The notes under the pieces are model-generated. The model was not told the DNA's origin. It ran no database searches and was given only the letters and a program-made list of their open reading frames with translations. 64,000 bases of DNA from Phoenix dactylifera (Eukaryota > Streptophyta > Magnoliopsida > Arecales > Arecaceae). How positions within the stretch are numbered: position 1 is the stretch's first letter; each line of letters starts with the position of its first letter. The position numbers and the translations under genes are program-made. Of the stretch, positions 39,984-52,239 are shown piece after piece. Location of the stretch: assembly GCF_009389715.1 (NCBI RefSeq), contig NC_052392.1, positions 38,869,410-38,933,409 on the forward strand, in the 5' to 3' direction.

Positions 39984-42739
39984 GCCTGCACTGTTGGTTC
40001 TGATCTTTGCCTTCTCTCTTCCCTTGCCCTTTGCATTGTTTGCTTTGTAGGTTGAGGATTTGATGGAGGATGGTGTATCTGTTATTATTGCAATTCGATT
40101 GTTGAATTGAATAAAGATTATATGCTCCCATGATCTTGTTATTAAAGTTATACTGCAAATTGTTGACTTGGTATTCATCTGTTTGAGATGCAATTGAAGA
40201 ATTCATGTATCCTTTTTATTTACCTTAATTGTATTGGGTTTTGATGGAAGGATAGATGGATATACATTGGAACTATCTAGTGCTTGCATGTTTAATTACA
40301 GCTAGGCTTTTTCATGGAGGTTGTTGAATTATAAAGAAGAAGAAATAATGAAGTTTGGGTTTGATGGAAATGATTTTCTTCTCTTGAAATCAATCATCAT
40401 CTTAAGCTTTGTTGGGTCTTCTTTTACTGAAAAGTGGATGCTGAGTGTCTCTTGTAGGTATCACTATATTCAGAATTTGCAGGTTGGGATCTGTATTCTC
40501 TTTTCCTCTTTTGAGATGAGAATGTGGTTAGCTGAACAATGAGAACTGGTCTTGTTATGGTTTTGGTCATAAGGACCTTACTTTGCTATTACATTTCCTG
40601 AATTGTAACATTGATTTCATGCTGATAGACAATTAATTTTGCCATATGTCAGAAACAGAGAGATTAGTAAAGAGGCCTGATGGTTGCGTCTGATGGTAGT
40701 GTACTTTTATTCTTTGAGAGGTCTCATTTGATTTGGATTTCAGTGTGCTAGGGAAATTTGGTATGTGTTCTTAATATTCCTTTATCTTCCCTCTTTTGGT
40801 TCGTGGATTTAGTTTGTTTTACTTGGTTTCTTATAACTTAACTTTGTTTATTCTTAAATGAATGAGGAGAGGAGGTGCGGGTGGGGCATGTTATAAAGCC
40901 AATTATGGGCCGGGCTTGGGCACAGAAAATGTCAAATTTTACATAGGCCCAGCTTGAAGCCCGATTAAAAATGAATAGAGTCTAGGCCCGAGGCCTGGCC
41001 TATGATTAGCTCTAGGCATACATATTGTTCGCCATACATATCCTGGATCATACATGGAATAGTTACAATTTTATTAGAGCGAAAAAATAGGTGGACTTGT
41101 GCACTAGATTTTCGATTTGAAGATTATACCAGCTCTGTTGCTTTAAGGCAATATTTGGGCCTACCCTCTTAGGATAGAACTAAATCATCCATCTAATTGT
41201 TGTGCGCAAGTTTTCGAAGTTTTTTTTCTGCCCTATGTTAATGTTGGGATTCTTTCCTCTTGAAATAAAAAAGGAGCAAAGAGGGCAGGTATTCTATATA
41301 TTTTTGGTTGAGATCTATGTTTCCCCTCAAAAGAAAACAATCTATATATTTTTATATGACTTTTTTTGGTGTTTAGAGACTGACATGGTCTGTTGTAAGG
41401 TCAATAATCAGTAAGTGTGCAAGTTCAAGTTGTATGAGTTAGTTTAGTGGAATGTCAGTTGCTTGGTATTTATGTTATTACCAAATAATCAGGAAGAATT
41501 GGAATCACTTTGAGATTTTATTGGTTTATATGATGATAACCTATTTACCTCATGACCCACATTTTTAGTAGTTATAAGGTGGTTTAACAAGCAGTTCATT
41601 TGAGAAAAATGGCTAAGACTTCAAAACCACTGACCTTTCAAATGAAAACCTTACCATACAAAACAAAATGCAGGTTATTGTTCGTTTGCGGTTGCAAATC
41701 GTTAAAGAATCAAAGTGTTACAATCAGGGAGGTAGAAACATAGCTTTGTCAGAATGATGTGCTTTGATAAGTAATCATAGGGCTAATGATCCCTGTCTAT
41801 TATTGTAAGTTATGTAAGCTAGCTAAATATACAGAGCTAATTTATGTTGCTGAGTAGAAGTTTTGACAAGAAAACCCATATACAAGTGCAAAAGATCCAA
41901 TTTCTGCTACTCTAAATCGTTCATCTCTATTGCAACTGAAAGAGCCATACAGATGTGATTTCCAACATTAATTTTCACACATTTTTTTGACGAGCAACTG
42001 GGCAAGCTTGGCCATGAAATAGAATAAAATAATTAAGAAAAACATCTCTAATGATGGAAAGTTCATGTGTATTCTATGGAAAAATAATTTACCGGCTAAA
42101 CATTTCATTATGTAATGTTCCCTTTTCACGAAGAAATACAGGATGTTTTGATCATACATTCCTATGATTTACCTTCTGTTGCATCTTCATCTCTTATCTT
42201 CTTGACAAACTCTTCTTTTTGTGCTAAATATCTTGTGCATGCCTCATCCTAACAGAACTTTAGGTCCTTATTCTTCTTCTGTATTAAAAAAAATTGTGGT
42301 TTTTGTGAGGGAGACTGAATGAATAGAGACTTTGGATCTATAATTTGGTGTTGACCTTAAAAAGTTATGATGAGGTTGGATTTAAATACTCTTAATTGTC
42401 TGGATAGTGTTTATTTGTTGCCTCTTTTTTTTCTCTAGCTGTAGTTCATAAATTGCTCATAGTCATATCTATAACGAACTTTTGGAGAAAAAAATAAAGT
42501 TTGAGTTGATCATGAATATCAGGTTTAGGTAACAATACCTGGTCATATGTATATCTTACAAAAATACTAACTGAAGATATTACCATTCAAAATCCTATTT
42601 GCTATGCTTGTAATATCTCAAGTTCAAGTATGCAGAAATGCTTGGTCCCCTCTACAATTTTATATGAATACTCAAACTTGTACATGTTTTATTTCTTACC
42701 ATCAGTGCTAAAACTGTCACTTCTGATTCACCTTGCTTC
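39984..42739. other. Intergenic spacer
   Basis: The first 150-250 bases are likely DUF538 3' UTR (AATAAAGATT near 40109). About 40870-41000 has GGGCCGGGCTTGGGC, GGCCCAGCTTGAAGCCCGAT and GGCCTGGCC, a common plant dispersed repeat style, but no ends were read. No genes seen in the remainder. Confidence 0.5.
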
Positions 42740-44520
42740 TTTAACATAATCTGTGCTTTGATAGATGATGGTTGGTTCGAAAACAGATACAGTGGAAGTA
42801 CAAGCTCAAGCATTGTCTCACTGATGCATAACTCTTTTCTGTCTCATAAACCATCATTAATTCCTTTCTGATATCTTCTTTGATGGTCCATCTTGTTCTA
42901 TCATAAATCAAATGCTGGCTCCGGACGAAATTGTATTTAAGCATAGGAATAAGATGGAGAGAAATTATATTCTATGCCACGTTTATCATATCGGCGGTGT
43001 GCAGTCCGTTTTCTATAGCCAACCAGATGAATTCCTTAACCTTTTCTGCTCCCTTCCAAATTATTTTGTTGAATGGACAAATGAGGCCACTGTTGTTAAG
43101 AAATTTATAGAATGAGCTGACCGTGAAGAAGCCACGTTGAGTATGTTTTCAAATAGGGTATTGGCAACCTTTGAAGGAGGCCCAGAAGATTGTCATCTGG
43201 ATCCGAGGCAATATACCTTCAACTTGTTTTTTTTCTTGCTACAGCAGGAGACTCACACCACTCTAGTGTGAATATATTCAATAAAATTAGAAAACAAAAC
43301 ATGCCGCAGGGCTCTTGGCAGCTAAGCCTCACCGGTCCAGAGTACCCCATCTGTATAGTCTGCCATAAAGAAGGCCATCCAGTCAGCAGCACTATTTGCT
43401 TTTCTGTAGATGTGCCTGATTCGAAACGAAATGCATCCTCCCACTAAGCTCTGGAGATCTCGAAGTAGGGAATGGATCTGGACCTTCCTCGCACGTCTCT
43501 ATATCCAACTGACCACTGTAGTCGAGTTACCTTCCAACTGAATGGTACCGGCTTTCAAAACACAGTAGGCATAGCTGAGGCCAGCCTATGCAGCTCTCTT
43601 CTTCGCTTCAGGAACCGAGGGGTCGAAGATTTAACTCCCACAAGCTGCTACCTCTAACTTTGATGTTCCATGTGGCTCTCCTCCAACTCAATTGTGAGGC
43701 AACTGAAGAGTTGGACTGGATTACGATGGAATACAACTCAGGTAGTAGACCATTTAAGGGCACCATGTCAAGCCAAGTATCTTCTCCAAATCTAACATTA
43801 TTTCCATTTCCTAGGGAGAATCTTGTGCAATTCCAGTAAGGCAGAGAGGTCCTTCCTCATGTCTCTCCAAATAGGAGAGAGAGTGACAAGGCTTCTTCCA
43901 ACGCATATCCCAATCTTCCTTCTGGAGTAGCAGGAACTTCTGGCTAGCTTGCACCACGATGTTTCAGTCCCAGCTGCGAGTTTCCAAATCCATTTTGCAA
44001 GAAGGGAACAGTTCATATATTTGATGCATCTAATGCCAAGGCCGCCCTCTTCCTTCCAGCCGCAAACACAATCCGAATTCCCTGTCCACAGAAAACACCC
44101 GTCTCATTTGATCAATCTTGCGGGCAACCCAGACATCAGACATGAAGGCATGGCCGAGAGTACTGTATTAATGAGAGTTAGCATTACACCCGAAGATAGA
44201 AGCTTTCCTTTCTAGGTGGCAAGTTTTGAATTCATCATCTTTTCAATGAGAGCCATCCAACATTGTTTAGGAATTTTTCCTGTCATAAAGTGGAAGACCA
44301 AGGTAAGTGAAGGGCATCGATCCAAGCCTGCAGTTCATCATCTTGGCAATTTTTTTTTTCTTCCTGCACATCCATATTGAGATAGAGAATCATGCTTTCA
44401 GCAAAAAAATTAATTTTCAGCCTCAAAGCAACGTGATACCCTCGGGCCCGGTCTATTTGACCGACCCAGAGTATTTGGTCCAAAGGAGTTGGCCCAACCA
44501 ATTGATGCACGTGCGCGGCA
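42740..44520 (-). mobile_element. LINE relic: RT C-terminus and zf-RVT region
   Basis: Read from high to low coordinates with stops and frameshifts: LKINF near 44425, MNCRLGSMPFTYLGLPLYD (44284-44340, the G-x-PF-x-YLGLPL motif of plant LINEs), KGKLLSSGVMLTLINTV (44161-44215), LSAMPSCLMS, then NCSLLAKWIWKLAAG with WCKLARS (about 43900-44020), and a zf-RVT-like CPFNKIIWKGAEKVKEFIW (43023-43080). No intact polymerase. The 5' end stops near 44520, so this is a 5'-truncated, old copy. Confidence 0.82.
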
Positions 44521-45215
44521 TGTGCTTCTAAGTTTATCGGACGGAATCCGACTCCGAGTTAGATTTCGATCGTGATCGAGCTTAATTTAGAGCTCGTCCC
44601 TCATCTCTCTTCCACCATATCAGAGAGCCCAAGTCCTCGATCAACGCTGTCGTTGGAATTCCTCGATCAACTCGGGTCGAGGGCATGACATTTCTGGAAA
44701 AAAAAAAAAAAAGAAGAATAGCTTTAATTGTCGAGATCCTATCCTCCCCTCCTGCACAAAACAGAAGTATGTGATCCGCGAAATAAAGACTTTAATTCCT
44801 CTGAAACAAGAAGGATTGCATCCAATTCCTTCAAGGAGATCCAAAAACCCAACTTGCTTGAGGATTTGAGAATGAACATCCATAACTAGAATGGCCACAT
44901 TTGGTCCATTTGCCTGTAAAATCATTTACCAACAGTGCAATAGAAGTTGAAGAGCGTATTCTGAGAAAAGTCTCTGGTCTTTAAAGATGGTAATAAAAAA
45001 CATTAATTTATTTTATCAATTTTTTTTTCAAAAACCAGCTTGTAGAGTGTCCCTTCAACCAAGATTGATTCAGAAACAGTTCAGTTCTGTGGTGTATCAA
45101 AGTAAGAGAAATCCTAAAATAGAACAATATTGAGAGAAACTAAAGAGAAAAAGCCCTCAAATCCATCTATTCCTCCTCCCAAGGTCAAAGGGTTTTAGCC
45201 ATCTGGACCCCATGC
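44521..45215. other. Spacer upstream of the PPR gene
   Basis: Contains an A-run (about 44698-44712) and no convincing frame. It leads into the PPR promoter. Confidence 0.4.
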
Positions 45216-45263
45216 TATATAAACCCCCTCTCCTCCACTGACCGCTACAAGTCGGTAGGGTTT
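45216..45263 (+). promoter_or_regulatory. PPR gene core promoter: TATA box and telo-box-like motif
   Basis: TATATAAA at 45216-45223 lies 123 bp before the ATG. TAGGGTTT at 45256-45263 is the reverse complement of the telo-box AAACCCTA, common near transcription starts of plant housekeeping and organelle-biogenesis genes. Transcription start is inferred at about 45250. Confidence 0.55.
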
Positions 45264-45345
45264 TGGGTTCTCTTTTTCTCGTTCTCTCTCATTCTTTCTA
45301 GAGTAGTAGCAGGCGGAGGAGGAGGACAGCAATCATCGTATTCCC

Positions 45346-47004
45346 ATGTCGTTGTACCGCCACGTCCTCCGCTCCCTCCGCCGCGCCGGCGACCCCCGGC
45401 CTCTCGTGATCGCCCGCCCCTTCGCCTTCTCCTCCGCCGAGGAGGCCGCCGCCGAGCGGCGCCGGCGCAAGCGGCGCCTCCGCATTGAGCCCCCCCTCCA
45501 CGCCCTCCGGCGCGACCCCTCCGCCCCCCGGCCCCCTCGCGACCCCAACGCCCCCCGCCTCCCCGACTCCACCTCCGCCCTCGTCGGCCCCCGCCTCAAC
45601 CTCCACAACCGCGTCCAGTCCCTCATCCGATCCGGCGACCTCGACTCCGCCTCCGCCACCGCCCGCCACGCCGTCTTCTCCTCCGTCCGCCCCACCGTCT
45701 TTACCTGCAACGCTGTGATGGCCTCCTTGCTCCGCTCCCGCCGCCTCGACGACGTCGTCGCCCTCTTCACCTTCTTCTTCAACCAGTCCAACATCGTCCC
45801 CAACGTCGTCTCCTACAACATCCTCATCAACACCCACTGCGACGCCGGCCGCGTCGACACCGCCCTCGATGTGTACCGCCACATCCTCGACCACGCCCCC
45901 TTCTCGCCCTCCCCCGTTACCTATCGCCACCTCACCAAGGGCCTCGTCGACTCCGACCGCATCCAGGACGCCATGGATCTCCTCCGCGAGATGCTCAACC
46001 GCGGCCACGCCGCCGACTCCCTCGTCTACAACACCCTCATGGCCGCCTTCATCGACAGCGGTAACATGGACAAGGCCCTCGAGCTCTTCGACGAGCTCCG
46101 CGAGCGCTGCCTCGTCTATGACGGCGTCGTCCATGCCACCCTCATGGAGGGCTACTGGAAGCGCGGCATGGACAAGGAGGCTATGGAGTCCTATCAGTCC
46201 CTCCTCGACCGCCAGTTCAAGATGAGCCCTGCCACCTGCAATACCCTCATAGAGACCCTGCTGAAGCACGACAAGCAGGCCGAGGCCAACAAGCTCTTCG
46301 AGCACATGCTCGACAACCACACGCCCCCCAGCTTCGTCGCCATCAACACCGACACCTACAATCTCATGGTGAACCAGTGCTTCAAGGAAGGAAAGTTTTT
46401 GGAGGCCGTCGAGGTGTTCCACCGGACAGGGAAGAAGCCGTGCGTGATGGATGTCAGCTGCTTCAACAACATCATCGGGAAGCTCTGCGAAAATGGCCTC
46501 CTTTCAGAAGCAGAGAAGCTGTTCGAAGAAATGCCTGGGAAATCAGTGAATCCAGATGCGCTGACCTACGGGTTTTTGGTTGACACGTGTTTCAAAGAAA
46601 GAAAAGTGGATGATGCCTTGCGGTATTTTGAGAAGATGGTGAACACTGTAGACGGGGCTCCAAAAGTTGATGTGGGATTCTACAACAAAATGTTTGATGG
46701 GTTGGTCAAGGCAGGATCAGTCGGTCATGCACTGGAGATTTTTGGGAAGATGGGGGAGAAAGCGCTTAGGCCGGATTCAGCTAGTTACGAAATTTTGGTT
46801 AGAGGGCTGTGCAAGGAAGGAAACCTGAACCGAGGACGGGATTTGTTGGAAGAGATGGTGAGGTGCAGAATAACTGTGTCGCCTGAGTTCCATAGGTTTT
46901 TATTGGATGCTTTCGTTAAGGCAGGACGAGGTGATGAGATAGAACGTCTGTTCGTTGGGAATGCAGGCAATGTTCCTCCTCAATTCCAACAGGTAGCAGC
47001 CTGA
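45346..47004 (+). CDS. GRP23: P-type pentatricopeptide repeat protein, GRP23-like
   Basis: An intronless 552-residue protein. The N-terminus (MSLYRHVLRSLRRAGDPRPL) is Arg-rich without acidic residues, as expected for a mitochondrial presequence. An RRRRKRRLRIEPPL segment and VGPRLNLHNRVQSLIR follow, both features of Arabidopsis GRP23 as I recall it. About ten 35-residue PPR motifs then follow, such as PNVVSYNILINTHCDAGRVD, DSLVYNTLMAAFIDSGNMDK and PDALTYGFLVDTCFKERKVD. GRP23 is essential for early embryo development and its family acts in organelle RNA processing or editing. Known GRP23 carries a long Gln-rich C-terminal tail; here the protein stops soon after the last repeat (NVPPQFQQVAA). 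GC is very high in the first two thirds and falls toward the 3' end, a monocot trait. Family certain, orthology moderately so. Confidence 0.85.
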   Translation: MSLYRHVLRSLRRAGDPRPLVIARPFAFSSAEEAAAERRRRKRRLRIEPPLHALRRDPSAPRPPRDPNAPRLPDSTSALVGPRLNLHNRVQSLIRSGDLDSASATARHAVFSSVRPTVFTCNAVMASLLRSRRLDDVVALFTFFFNQSNIVPNVVSYNILINTHCDAGRVDTALDVYRHILDHAPFSPSPVTYRHLTKGLVDSDRIQDAMDLLREMLNRGHAADSLVYNTLMAAFIDSGNMDKALELFDELRERCLVYDGVVHATLMEGYWKRGMDKEAMESYQSLLDRQFKMSPATCNTLIETLLKHDKQAEANKLFEHMLDNHTPPSFVAINTDTYNLMVNQCFKEGKFLEAVEVFHRTGKKPCVMDVSCFNNIIGKLCENGLLSEAEKLFEEMPGKSVNPDALTYGFLVDTCFKERKVDDALRYFEKMVNTVDGAPKVDVGFYNKMFDGLVKAGSVGHALEIFGKMGEKALRPDSASYEILVRGLCKEGNLNRGRDLLEEMVRCRITVSPEFHRFLLDAFVKAGRGDEIERLFVGNAGNVPPQFQQVAA

Positions 47005-48995
47005 ACTATAATATTCTATGCTTCATAAAGCCCTTCTCTCTCATTCGTGATGGAAGAAACTGGCTTCTTAGAGTATAAATTTGAAGTGAGTTTGTTTTCC
47101 TCTCAGGAGTTACAGTATTGAAGTATTAGGCTCTGGTGGTAATTGTTGTGTCTTCCTATGAATTGTGCTATCTGATCCATAATATTTATGATTTTGGTGT
47201 ATGAACATATTGAGAATTATTTAGTCCATGTTATAAAGCTTTTATCATTTTGTCTGGTATAAGCACGTGAGTAATTCATTGGTGATACATGATATGTTCT
47301 CCATTTTATGCATGTGCTGTTGATTTAATGTGTTGTATGTTCATTTTGTTTGTGTTCATCTCCCTTAAAATTTGGCAAGTAACATTTGTGTCAAATAACT
47401 TCTCTCATTTTGCAGGAAGTACTAACTTTAGTTTGGTTGTTTGCAATTGTTGTTATACTTTTTCTTTAAAAGGTAAACAAACTAGTAGAATGTATCACGT
47501 GTTCCTCATGTTATGTAACATCTGTATATTCATCATTTATTTTCATACAAATCTATCATCTGCAAAGGCTAAAATCGACTCAAGATAGCATTCCTTTACA
47601 CTAGATAAGCTTAGTTATAAGTGAAAACAAAGTTCTGTTTTGTGCACTTTATAATATAAGATGTCTCCTTGAACAAGGAGATATCTTTAACTCTCATTTC
47701 TTTTGTTTGTTATTTGTCCAAAATATGTCTAAATCACTGTTTGTGGATCAATACTAAACTCTGAACAGATCTCACAAGCATCATTACAAAACATAAATAA
47801 TGCTCAGCACACTCAAGATTTCTATCTATGGGTGGTTTACAAGATAGGCATGCGGCTTCCACACCTAATTGCAGGCAATTAGATGCTAACCTCTACCTTT
47901 GGGGTCATTTTGACATTTGTTTGTTATTGTATTAATATATTGTTTCAAACATCACTAGGAAAACAGTAAGATTCAGGTGCACCCCTAAAAGAAAGGAAAA
48001 AAAAGAAGTATAAAAGGTTAACAGTCCAGTCACTGCTCAGTTCTCCAATCTTATGGGTGATCAGTTGAATGGTACCCATGGCCTCAATGAGCAACCATCT
48101 AACCCCCTGTGCTGCATCAACTCCAGCTGCCACATAGGGCCAACGAACTCAGCAATAACTGGATGATGATCTCTAAGAATACTCAAAAACCTCGAATGAT
48201 AAAAAAAAAGTCTTGCACTAACCCAATGATTTCATGAATTACCCTTGCATAGGAAGTCTTTTTTGACAACATGGATTGAGAAAGGAACCAATTCTTGGAG
48301 AGGGGTTAGTAGGACTGGATTAGTAGAAGTAGGGAGGATCTAAATGCTACCCACCAAGATTGCCATGGTTTTCAAAATCAAATTCTATATGGTTGAGAAT
48401 CTTATGAAGTACGAGGTGTTATGGTTGGATTATGAAGGAATACGTGATGCACTGTTTCTTTGAAGGTTGTCTTCTCGTAATCTTGATGGTGAGATGTGGA
48501 GATCAGGACTGTGTAGTTAACTACATCATTCATGACTTTCTGGTTGGCAATAGCACTTATGATAAGTTAAATGGAGAGAGTGATGGGTTTTTAGAGCTGT
48601 GCAAGTGTACATTATACGTCTCATGTGACTATGCTCCCTGCACACCTAACTGCTTTCCTTGTTCTGTGAACTTCTTGTCAGGTTCTACCTGTTAGCTCCA
48701 CAATGTTAAGTACATTGTTTGGTGCATGGTGTGTGCAAGTGTTTAGATTTGAAGAATCATGCACCTTGAGCATGTGTCTGAGTTCCTAAGAGGAAGCAAC
48801 ATGCCTTGTGTTATTATGTTTTTAGTGATTTGCTTTTAAAAACATGGGAGGTAGCATGGCTTGACCAATGAAATCCTTTAAAAGGGACAAAGTTCTTGAT
48901 TGATAAAGCAAATGGAGGTGCAATCTCATCCCCTGCGTGATTTGGTGAGAAATTTTGGTCGATTAGAGTTGTCTCTATGGATATACACTTTAGGT
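47005..48995. other. 3' UTR and intergenic spacer
   Basis: AT-rich with no coding evidence beyond the likely 3' UTR in the first 200-300 bases. Confidence 0.4.
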
Positions 48996-49472
48996 CAATG
49001 TCGGCAGAACCGGTACTGAGCATCGTATCAATTCTCCAACGGCACGAGTCGTTATAGCCCCGCGTCGTGCAGTGTCAGGCATATACCGACAGAGGAAAGG
49101 GTATGCAGACCGTGGGATAGAGGAAGAGAGAGAGAGAGAGAGAAGGGGGAGAGGGAGAGGGAGAGAGAGAGGAGGCCGACAAAAGCCGTAGGAGGCGAGG
49201 CCGCAGCTGATTTTTAAGTGAGTCGGCAAATCGCTTGTTGACTTCACTTAAAAATCGCAAAATTTTTTCTTTGCCTCTCGTAGCCTCTACTGGCCCTCCG
49301 CTGGCGTCCCTCTCTCTCCCTTACCCTCCCTCCCCGCTCATTTTCTCTTTCCTTTTTCTTCTCTGGCTCTGGCAACGGTTTTCGTTTCCGTTGCCGAAGC
49401 CGTACTGGTGAGCCGTCGGTACGGCTTGGAACGACCAAAACCGCCCGGTTCGGGATGCTTCCGCCGACCCTA
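48996..49472 (-). mobile_element. hAT non-autonomous element (477 bp), deletion derivative
   Basis: Perfect 8-bp target-site duplication CTTTAGGT at 48988-48995 and 49473-49480. Ends CAATGTCGGCAGAACCGG and, reverse-complemented, TAGGGTCGGCGGAAGC...GAACCGG. The interior shares the GA-rich tract, GCCGTAGGAGG-like sequence and TTCACTTAAAAATCGCAAAA with 22100-22275 of the 1.9-kb hAT element, in the same order and orientation, but has no transposase part. Strand is given relative to that element's transposase. Confidence 0.88.
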
Positions 49473-49480
49473 CTTTAGGT

Positions 49481-52016
49481 CTTATCTGCATCAAATATAA
49501 TACTACTAATGCCCCTCGTTGAAGTATTTGAGAAAAAAGGGAAGTATGTATGCATTCAAATTAATTGGACATCAAGTTTGGCCTCTTTGGTGCATGCTGT
49601 ATTGTAATAACCTTAGTCATCCTCCATGCTAGGAAGGATATGATGATATGTCCTGAGTGTTCATCCAATAATTCATTTGTATTATCCTACAGCGTTTCAA
49701 ATGCTAATTGATAATTGCCTTTGAGCCACTGCTACTTATCTATGTTGGAAGACAAACATCTAGTTTATTGATGCCTTGAAGAGGTACATGTGATTTGTTT
49801 GTTGGAAATCCTAAAATGGGATTTTTGCATTTCTTAGCTTATGGTGGCAAGTGACTACGGGCATTCAGTACAAATAGATAATTGGTTAAGAGGTAGGGTT
49901 TGGGTGAAGTTGGGAGAGGAAGCTAGTGAGTTTATCCCAATGTTTGATGAGAACCTGAATGGAACAAGGGTTCTTGTTGTAGATTCACTCACTTTGGTCA
50001 AAGAGAGTTCATATTTTTCTATGTAAGCAATCCAAGTGCAAGTTAGCTTTTAGCTAAAGCTGATTGTTGTTTTAGCCCTGCTTAGCTTATCAAATTTATA
50101 AGGAAGAAATGCTTAGGCCTGTTTGTTGTACCCTTTGCATATGCAAGGTGATTAGGTAAACGCTATCTGCATTCTGTAATTATACATGAAGGAGAATGAA
50201 GTGAATATGGGGATGGTGGTGTTTGTGTCATTGCCCAGGGAATCAGGAGTGTGCATATTGTTGAGTGATTGGAAATGGACAATTGACAGCCATTCTGTCT
50301 AATGCAGCTACAGTATGCATCTCCATGTGATAAATGTGTGAATAAGACCTGAAATTTTATAAGGTTAGTATGTCCAAGGACCTTATTTTGGGTGAGGAAC
50401 TATTTTCACCATGGTGATTTCTCCAGTAGATGTCAAAAACCTAAAGAACATCATCCCTGAGGCATAGATTAATCAAGGCTTTTCTAGTGGGGTAGTGATC
50501 CAGTGATGAGTTTGTCAAGGCAGTCATGTTGTCGAAATATCTGCCATCTGTAGTGATCAATAAGATACAGTGACAAGCAGGACATGTGGTTGATGTACTT
50601 ATTTTATATTTTTGACAATTTGACATTGCAAGGATAATTGTGATGCCTCTCTTGTTCTTTTTGGCATAAATTATTGTTGATGATGCTGTACTTTCTCAAC
50701 TATATTTTAAAGGAGGTTATGCTGCTGATTTGGCATTGGATAGAGATGGGAAGGGGAGATTTGTCGATGATGTGGGCGTTGATGCCATCAATAAGCTATG
50801 CTTTTCGTTGTCATGATGGCTGCACGTAGCTATTTTTTAAAGAAGTTTAGCAAGTTGTTTTTGCTTCTAAGTTGGCGGTTGCAGTACTTTTCATGCAGTG
50901 AAGAGGAAGGTACCTTGGTGGGCCTCCATATGTTGCAATTTGTAGGGTATGGGTAGCAAACATTGGTAAATTACATACATAGATGGTGATTTGTTGAACC
51001 CAAAAATCATTAAATAGAAAGGTGGTTCACAAATGAAAAGAGAGTATACTAGGATTCAACCACAAACAAATATCTTTTGAAAAAATTCATCACTAAAAGA
51101 TTGGGATGCCTCAACACTATATAAGCAAACTTGTTTAGATGATTTTAAATCATTGACAAGGCTAGAAAATTCCAATCTTGAAATAAAATTTAAGAGAAAC
51201 CATAATCATGGATATAAGCAATCTAGCCCTATCCCTCATTTATACAATTGGCATTAATCAAGGCTCAGAGTTGAATGATTTGGATGTAGACTTGGATTGT
51301 TTTCTTTTTCTGCTCAAGAAATTAAAAAAGATACTAATTCTGGTTGACCGTGTGATGTTGGTAGGTTATTCTGTATGGGTGGAAAGTTTACTATACAGTT
51401 TAAAGGTGCAGTTGTAGAGTTGAACATACCATGAGCCTCCCATTTGCTGCCATCTTGAAGGAGAATTTGACTCTTGGCATGGTTATATGTAGACAAGCAA
51501 ATTATTTCATAAGCTCAATTGTTTCCATAACTTTCTTATGGACAAAAGATTATCACTTGTGATATTATGACTAGAAAAAAGTTGCATATAAGGCCTTTCT
51601 TATAAAGACAAGACTATATCTTGTGATGTTAGTATAGAAAAAGTTGTATAAAGGCCTTGTCAGGGTATTTATAAGGATCATCTTTGCTTGCCCTAGTGAA
51701 GCAAGTGAAGCTCCTGAAAAGGATCTTTTAGTTGGGTATTTCTCATTTTGAAGTCCTATTGTTGGAATTTTGCCACTGGAAGTTTTGCTATATACAAGGT
51801 CTGATTCTCTGAGATTCTGTCCGCAGGATGGTGTTTAAAGAATTAAGGTGAAAGTACTTCTCTAGCATCCCTCTTGGTTGTTGAAACCCAGTGTCTTTCA
51901 CCGAGGGAAACAAGAGATCAGAAAGAAATCACTGGTAGTTGCCTATGTTGATAAGGCTCCTTGCTCTCTGAGATATAGTTCTTCAAAATAATTGGGACAA
52001 ACATGTTTCCAGTAAT
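49481..52016. other. Intergenic spacer
   Basis: No gene, RNA or repeat with readable ends recognised. Confidence 0.4.
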
Positions 52017-52024
52017 GTATCAAT

Positions 52025-52239
52025 CAAGGTTTTAAATTTCGTGGGATGAGGCTGTCCCATTTTTTCTATGGAATGGGATGCGCCGCTGTCCCGCCCCGTC
52101 TCGACACTTAGAACAGGGAATGCCCCAAGACGTGCCGATCGAGATGCTGGAACGATGGTGGGACGGTCTTGCCCCGACACATGGGATGGTATTCCGTCGT
52201 GGTGTCCTGCGGGATGTCCCTCCGGAACTTGAATCCTTG
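52025..52239 (+). mobile_element. hAT-type MITE, GGGATG/TCCC family (215 bp)
   Basis: Starts CAAGGTTTTAAATTTCGTGG and ends GGAACTTGAATCCTTG. Perfect 8-bp target-site duplication GTATCAAT at 52017-52024 and 52240-52247. Same length (215 bp) and family as 32240-32454 in opposite orientation, sharing GGGATGTCCC-type interior and CCATGG/CTATGG-like blocks. Confidence 0.93.

Noticed and set aside
43190..44215. Plus-strand open frames of 60-90 codons
   Set aside because: The minus strand of the same region reads as a LINE reverse-transcriptase/zf-RVT relic, which explains the sequence.
45298..46422. 374-codon open frame antisense to the PPR gene
   Set aside because: Composed of Val/Gly/Glu/Ala-rich low-complexity sequence produced by the GC-rich sense codons; no domain, and the PPR frame explains the conservation.
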